A stretch of DNA of 64,000 nucleotides. Origin: SMWD01 sp964629475 (GTDB lineage: Bacteria; Pseudomonadota; Gammaproteobacteria; Steroidobacterales; GCA-2729495). The stretch's first letter is position 1. Every line of letters starts with the position of its first letter. The translations under genes were made by a program, and so were the position numbers. The notes beneath the pieces were generated by a model. The model was given only the letters and a program-made list of their open reading frames with translations, made no database searches and was not told the DNA's origin. Positions 60,271-64,000 of this stretch are shown here, piece after piece. The stretch is taken from assembly GCA_964629475.1 (NCBI GenBank), contig CAZVQW010000002.1, positions 62,001 through 126,000 of the forward strand, given 5' to 3'.

Positions 60271-60378
60271 GGGTCCGCGCTGGTCCCCCCGCGGCGGCAA
60301 TCCGCGAACCCCGTCAGGCCCGGAAGGGAGCAGCGGCAACGGTGATGCCGGGCGCCGGGGTGTGGCTGGCGCGGATTC
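60271..60378 (+). ncRNA. ffs: Signal recognition particle RNA (4.5S)
   Basis: The domain IV signature GTCAGGCCCGGAAGGGAGCA (60313-60332) is the conserved Ffh-binding loop with its GGAA tetraloop. Ends pair: TCCGCGC (60274-60280) with GCGCGGA (60369-60375), extended by GGG/TTC. Length is about 108 nt, near the E. coli 4.5S RNA. It lies just before dnaX, a frequent arrangement. Its protein partner Ffh is at 38248. Confidence 0.93.
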
Positions 60379-60413
60379 TTCTCTCATTAGAAGAGCCGTA
60401 TAAGATCAAATTC

Positions 60414-62081
60414 ATGAGTTATCTCGTACTTGCGCGAAAGTGGCGACCGAAGACCTTTAGCGAGGTCACCGGTCAGGCGCATATCGTGCAGGCACTGGAA
60501 AATGCGTTGAACTCGGGACGTGTTCATCACGCCTTTCTGTTTGCCGGTACCCGCGGCGTCGGCAAGACGACGATCGCAAGAATTCTGGCCAAGGCATTGA
60601 ACTGCGAGTCGGGCGTCAGCGCCAATCCGTGCGGTAAATGCAGTGCCTGCCTCGCGGTGGATCAGGGTCGTTTCGTCGATCTGATCGAGGTCGATGCGGC
60701 GTCGAATACGAAGGTCGAAGATACCCGTGATTTGCTCGACAACGTTCAGTACACGCCAACCGTTGGCCGCTTCAAGGTTTACCTGATCGACGAAGTGCAC
60801 ATGCTGTCGCGGCATAGCTTCAATGCACTGCTGAAAACGCTCGAAGAGCCGCCGCCACACGTCAAATTCCTGTTGGCGACGACCGACCCGCAAAAACTCC
60901 CGGTCACCGTGCTGTCACGATGCCTGCAGTTCAATCTGAAACGCCTGACGACTAGCCAGATTGTCGGGCGTATGAGCGAGATTTGTACCGCCGAGCAACT
61001 TGAGGCGGAACCAGCGGCACTCAATCGGCTCGGGCGGGCAGCGGCGGGCAGCATGCGCGATGGCTTGAGCCTGTTGGATCAGGCGCTGGCCTATGGCGCG
61101 GAGTTGCTGACAGATGCCGACGTGGCGGAAATGCTCGGTAGCATGGACCGTTATCGGATCGTCGCGTTGCTCGATTTACTCGTCGCCGGCAATGGCGCCG
61201 ACCTGATCGCAGCAATTCACGAGCTCGATGAACTCGTGCCGGATTATGAAATCGTACTCGATGAGATTGCGACGGCTTTGCAACGCATTGCCGTGATCCA
61301 GATCGCCGGGGCGGATGCCGTCGAGGACGAAGATGAGCTTGAATCCCTCGTGCGCCTGGCCGGCGATATCGAAGCGGAACGGGTGCAATTGTATTATCAG
61401 ATAGCCGTGACGAGTCGGCGTGATCTCGAGCTGGCGCCGGATCCGCGCATCGGCTTCGAGATGGCTCTGCTGCGCATGCTGGCTTTTTTTCAACCTGGCA
61501 CGGATACGGATATGGGCGGAGGGTCGATAGCACCACCTGCAGCCCGGCGTACCACACCGGAAGCCGGCAGCGCTCGCCGGCAGGCCCGGCCATCGGCTGC
61601 GCCTGCCCCGAAACCCGAAGCAACACAATCGGCACCGCAACAGCCGACGGAGCCGGCTGCACTGGCCAGGGTTGCAGTCGAGGATATCCAGGACTGGCCG
61701 GAATTCGTGGCTGGATTGTCGCTTGATGGTGCGGCGCGTCAACTGGCTGCCCACAGTGCGCTCGAGTCATCCTCACCGTTTGAGATTCGCCTGTGCATCG
61801 AGCGGTGTAACGAGCATCTGTTAACGGATAATTTAAAAGGCAGATTGACTGCGGCGATTCAGCAGCATATCGGTAGCGGCATTGCAGTGCATTTTTCGCT
61901 CACGGATAAGACGCTCGAAACGGTCGCGGCGCGTGCTGTCGACCATGGAGTGCAGGCCAGGCGCGAGGCGGAAGACGCGATCGAGAATGATCCCGATGTC
62001 CAGCAACTCGTCGATGTATTTGGTGGTGAGGTCGTGCCTGACTCTGTTCAATCGATTGATAGTGAATCGCCGCAAAAATAG
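60414..62081 (+). CDS. dnaX: DNA polymerase III subunit tau/gamma
   Basis: Clamp-loader ATPase and organiser of the replisome. 555 aa from ATG 60414 (SYLVLARKWRPKTFSEVTGQ): Walker A AGTRGVGKTT (44-53), zinc cysteines C64, C73, C76, C79, Walker B LIDEVHMLSRHSFNALLKTL and the arginine finger region LPVTVLSRCLQF. Domain III ends near residue 357 with ALLRMLAFF, followed by a Pro/Ala/Gln linker and a short tau-specific part. A run of seven T (61484-61490) lies exactly at that boundary and could allow a shorter gamma form. The open frame starts at 60210 but the upstream part is tRNA terminator and SRP RNA. Confidence 0.96.
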   Translation: MSYLVLARKWRPKTFSEVTGQAHIVQALENALNSGRVHHAFLFAGTRGVGKTTIARILAKALNCESGVSANPCGKCSACLAVDQGRFVDLIEVDAASNTKVEDTRDLLDNVQYTPTVGRFKVYLIDEVHMLSRHSFNALLKTLEEPPPHVKFLLATTDPQKLPVTVLSRCLQFNLKRLTTSQIVGRMSEICTAEQLEAEPAALNRLGRAAAGSMRDGLSLLDQALAYGAELLTDADVAEMLGSMDRYRIVALLDLLVAGNGADLIAAIHELDELVPDYEIVLDEIATALQRIAVIQIAGADAVEDEDELESLVRLAGDIEAERVQLYYQIAVTSRRDLELAPDPRIGFEMALLRMLAFFQPGTDTDMGGGSIAPPAARRTTPEAGSARRQARPSAAPAPKPEATQSAPQQPTEPAALARVAVEDIQDWPEFVAGLSLDGAARQLAAHSALESSSPFEIRLCIERCNEHLLTDNLKGRLTAAIQQHIGSGIAVHFSLTDKTLETVAARAVDHGVQARREAEDAIENDPDVQQLVDVFGGEVVPDSVQSIDSESPQK

Positions 62082-62171
62082 AGTGTGCAGGCTGGGCGTC
62101 AAGAGTTCAGGCTATTCGTAGCACCGAATTTGGCGGCCCCGAGTTTTGATAACCAGTAAGGGAAGAGTGTG

Positions 62172-62495
62172 ATGAAACCGGATCTCGGCATGCTGATGCA
62201 GCAGGCACAGAAGATGCAGGAAAAGATGCAGCAGGCTCAGGAAGAACTGGCTGAGCTGGAAGTGCAGGGCGAGGCCGGCGGCGGCCTGGTGCAGGTCACG
62301 ATGACCGGGCAAAACGAGGTGCGCCGGATTCGTATCGATGATGCACTGCTGACCGAGGACCGGGATATGCTCGAGGATGTCGTTGCGGCTGCGGTCAACG
62401 ATACGCTGCGCAAAGTCAAGAAGACCGTCGAGCAGAAATATGCCGGTATGGGCGCAGGCCTTGGTCTGCCGGCCGGCATGAAACTCCCGTTCTGA
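62172..62495 (+). CDS. ybaB: Nucleoid-associated protein YbaB/EbfC
   Basis: A 107-aa dimeric DNA-binding protein: MLMQQAQKMQEKMQQAQEEL, then VTMTGQNEVRRIRID and MGAGLGLPAGMKLPF. dnaX-ybaB-recR is a conserved trio. ATG 62172 follows a GTG at 62169; the ATG is preferred. Confidence 0.95.
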   Translation: MKPDLGMLMQQAQKMQEKMQQAQEELAELEVQGEAGGGLVQVTMTGQNEVRRIRIDDALLTEDRDMLEDVVAAAVNDTLRKVKKTVEQKYAGMGAGLGLPAGMKLPF

Positions 62496-62520
62496 TCTCC
62501 AGACCGGCAGATCGACCGTA

Positions 62521-63126
62521 ATGCACTTTACGCCACGGCTTCAGCAGCTGCTTTCGGCCTTGCGTTGTCTGCCCGGTGTCGGGCCCAAGTCGGCACAGCG
62601 CATGGCCTTTCATTTGCTGGATCGGGATCGTGATCGAGCCGGTGAACTGGCTTGCGCGCTACAGTCGGCGCTTGATGAAGTCGGTTACTGTGAGAGTTGC
62701 CGGATGTTTGCCGAACAGGCGTTATGCCCGATTTGTGCCGATCTGAAGCGTGACGCCGGACTCCTGTGTGTTGTCGAAACGCCGGCGGACGTCATTGCGG
62801 TTGATGAGTCCGGTTCTTTTCGCGGTCGTTATTTCGTGCTGATGGGACGACTTTCACCTCTGGATGGCATCGGTCCGGAAGAACTCGGTATAGATTTACT
62901 CGACAGCAGGCTCGCTGAAGAGCCCATCAGTGAGGTGGTGCTGGCAACCAGCGCGACAGTCGAAGGCGAGGCGACGGCATCATACATAGCCGGTCTTGCC
63001 GCAAAACATGGTATTCGGGCAACACGCATTGCGCATGGCGTGCCGATGGGTGGCGAACTCGAGTATGTCGACAGTAGTACGCTGGCATTGGCGCTATCCG
63101 CGCGCGCGAATCTCGAGCCCGATTAA
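62521..63126 (+). CDS. recR: Recombination protein RecR
   Basis: Works with RecO and RecF to load RecA at gaps. 201 aa: LRCLPGVGPKSAQRMAFHLL (HhH), a C4 zinc finger CESCRMFAEQALCPIC, and the Toprim domain (LCVVETPADVIAV, YFVLMGRLSPLDGIGPE). ATG start 26 nt after ybaB. Confidence 0.96.
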   Translation: MHFTPRLQQLLSALRCLPGVGPKSAQRMAFHLLDRDRDRAGELACALQSALDEVGYCESCRMFAEQALCPICADLKRDAGLLCVVETPADVIAVDESGSFRGRYFVLMGRLSPLDGIGPEELGIDLLDSRLAEEPISEVVLATSATVEGEATASYIAGLAAKHGIRATRIAHGVPMGGELEYVDSSTLALALSARANLEPD

Positions 63127-63163
63127 CCGGATCTTGTGTTTTATCGGAGGGCTGTGCGAGGCA

Positions 63164-64000
63164 TTATCCGGTCACGGCGCGTAACAGTCGCTTGTAGGAC
63201 TCGTAGCGTCTTGGTGTGATGGTGCCGCTTTGTACCGCTGCTTTGACCTCACAACCCGGTTCACGCAGGTGACGGCAGTTGTTGAAGCGACAGTGACCGG
63301 CCGCCGCGAGAATCTCCGGAAAGCCGGCCTGCACGGACGTCGGTTCGGGAATTGCCGGAACAAAATCCCTGACACCCGGTGTATCGATTAATCGTCCGCC
63401 GCCCGGCAGGTCATGCATCGCTGATGCGGTGGTCGTGTGCGTTCCCTCCTGCGTCGATTTCGATATGGCCCGAACGGCGATGTCGGCATCCGGGACGAGA
63501 CAGTTGATCAGTGACGACTTGCCGACCCCGGATTGGCCCACGAAGAGTCCGGTCTGGTCACGCAGGACGTCGCGCAGCGCGTCGATGCCAAGATTATTCT
63601 GCGCCGAAACTGACAAACACGGGTAACCGATACGTTCGTAGTCGTGCAGTATGGCTGCGTGGTTGTGCTCATGTTCCTTGAGGTCGGACTTGTTGCCGGC
63701 CAGGAGCAACCTGCAGCCCATCAATTCACCGGTGCACAGGTAGCGGTCAACCAGGAACCAGTCGGGTTCGGGCTTTGGGGCGCAGACGACGATCATCAGG
63801 TCCAGGTTAGCCGCCAGGACCTCGGTGCCGGGTCGGCCGGGCGGCTGACGCTCTAGTACGTTGGTCCGGGTTGCGATACCAGTGATGACAGCGAGCGCAC
63901 CGTGGTCATCAAAGATCCAGTCGACAAGGTCACCGCAAACGACCCGCATACGGCGACCCTGAACGAGGTACGGCAGTCGCTCTCCCGACTTTGTCTCCAG
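63164..64000 (-). CDS. rsgA: Ribosome small-subunit GTPase RsgA, 5' end cut off
   Basis: Circularly permuted GTPase that checks 30S maturation. The frame is open to the window edge: the codons before the ATG at 63949 continue (SGERLPYLVQGRR), which is the usual RsgA OB-fold before RVVCGDLV, so this ATG is internal. Visible: G4 NKSDL, G1 GQSGVGKSSLIN, G3 DTPGVRDF and the zinc site CRFNNCRHLREPGCEV. About 278 codons are in the window; the N-terminal end of the OB domain lies outside. Confidence 0.95.
   Translation of the reverse strand: METKSGERLPYLVQGRRMRVVCGDLVDWIFDDHGALAVITGIATRTNVLERQPPGRPGTEVLAANLDLMIVVCAPKPEPDWFLVDRYLCTGELMGCRLLLAGNKSDLKEHEHNHAAILHDYERIGYPCLSVSAQNNLGIDALRDVLRDQTGLFVGQSGVGKSSLINCLVPDADIAVRAISKSTQEGTHTTTASAMHDLPGGGRLIDTPGVRDFVPAIPEPTSVQAGFPEILAAAGHCRFNNCRHLREPGCEVKAAVQSGTITPRRYESYKRLLRAVTG

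Noticed and set aside
61021..61776. 251-aa open frame on the minus strand
   Set aside because: Antisense to dnaX; rich in Arg and Pro, as expected from a reversed GC-rich coding strand.

Overview
The window is a stretch of gammaproteobacterial chromosome, about 64 kb, made up almost entirely of conserved housekeeping operons. Gene order places it in the Gammaproteobacteria: pcnB-folK-dNK-panB-panC, queG/nnr-tsaE-amidase-mutL-miaA-hfq-hflX-hflK-hflC-yjeT-purA, tRNA-Leu-rnr-rlmB-rpsF-rpsR-DUF2232-rplI-dnaB-alr, ffh-rpsP-rimM-trmD-rplS and tRNA-Ser-SRP RNA-dnaX-ybaB-recR are all arrangements known from that class. I cannot assign a genus. Three runs of exactly 100 N (5464-5563, 9722-9821, 59772-59871) show that this is a scaffold with nominal gap sizes. 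In queG and dapA the missing protein is clearly longer than the N run.

Layout. 1-4.8 kb: end of lptG, tRNA-Glu, RNA polyadenylation, folate and pantothenate genes. 4.8-9.4 kb: queG (gapped), then nnr, tsaE and a cell-wall amidase. 9.4-12.3 kb: an accessory island holding a REP-associated Y1 transposase (RAYT), copies of its hairpin repeats, a broken small gene and one orphan secreted protein. It splits the usual amidase-mutL operon. 12.3-20.4 kb: mutL to purA. 20.4-22.9 kb: a DUF6279 lipoprotein, a secreted protein of unknown function, a flavin/F420-type split-barrel protein and tRNA-Leu. 22.9-31 kb: RNase R, rRNA methylation, ribosomal proteins S6, S18 and L9, replicative helicase and alanine racemase. 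31-35.3 kb: a three-gene Ser/Thr phospho-signalling operon (CHASE2 kinase, PP2C phosphatase, double-FHA protein) on the minus strand. 35.4-41.7 kb: radA, a CNNM/CorC protein, ffh and the rpsP operon. 41.8-47.5 kb: a TRAP transporter with a TatT partner lipoprotein (TRAP-TPAT type), then SppA. 47.5-55.1 kb: a coiled-coil protein, SixA and a complete SUF iron-sulfur operon (sufR-B-C-D-S-U-T) with an IscR-type operator in front. 55.1-59.2 kb: mlaC, mlaA, a BepA-like protease, bcp and gcvR. 59.3-64 kb: dapA (cut by a gap), a BamC-like fragment, tRNA-Ser, SRP RNA, dnaX, ybaB, recR and the 3' part of rsgA, which runs off the window.

The least ordinary features are: four families of long inverted repeats at gene ends, including a 44-bp perfect hairpin over the rlmB stop codon and one repeat that is read into the N-terminus of TatT; a CHASE2 protein kinase whose DFG motif is NFG; acidic C-terminal tails on both S6 and L9; a hairpin ending one base before the mutL start codon; and a possible BamC reduced to its N-terminal segment. 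I see no CRISPR array, prophage or defence island.
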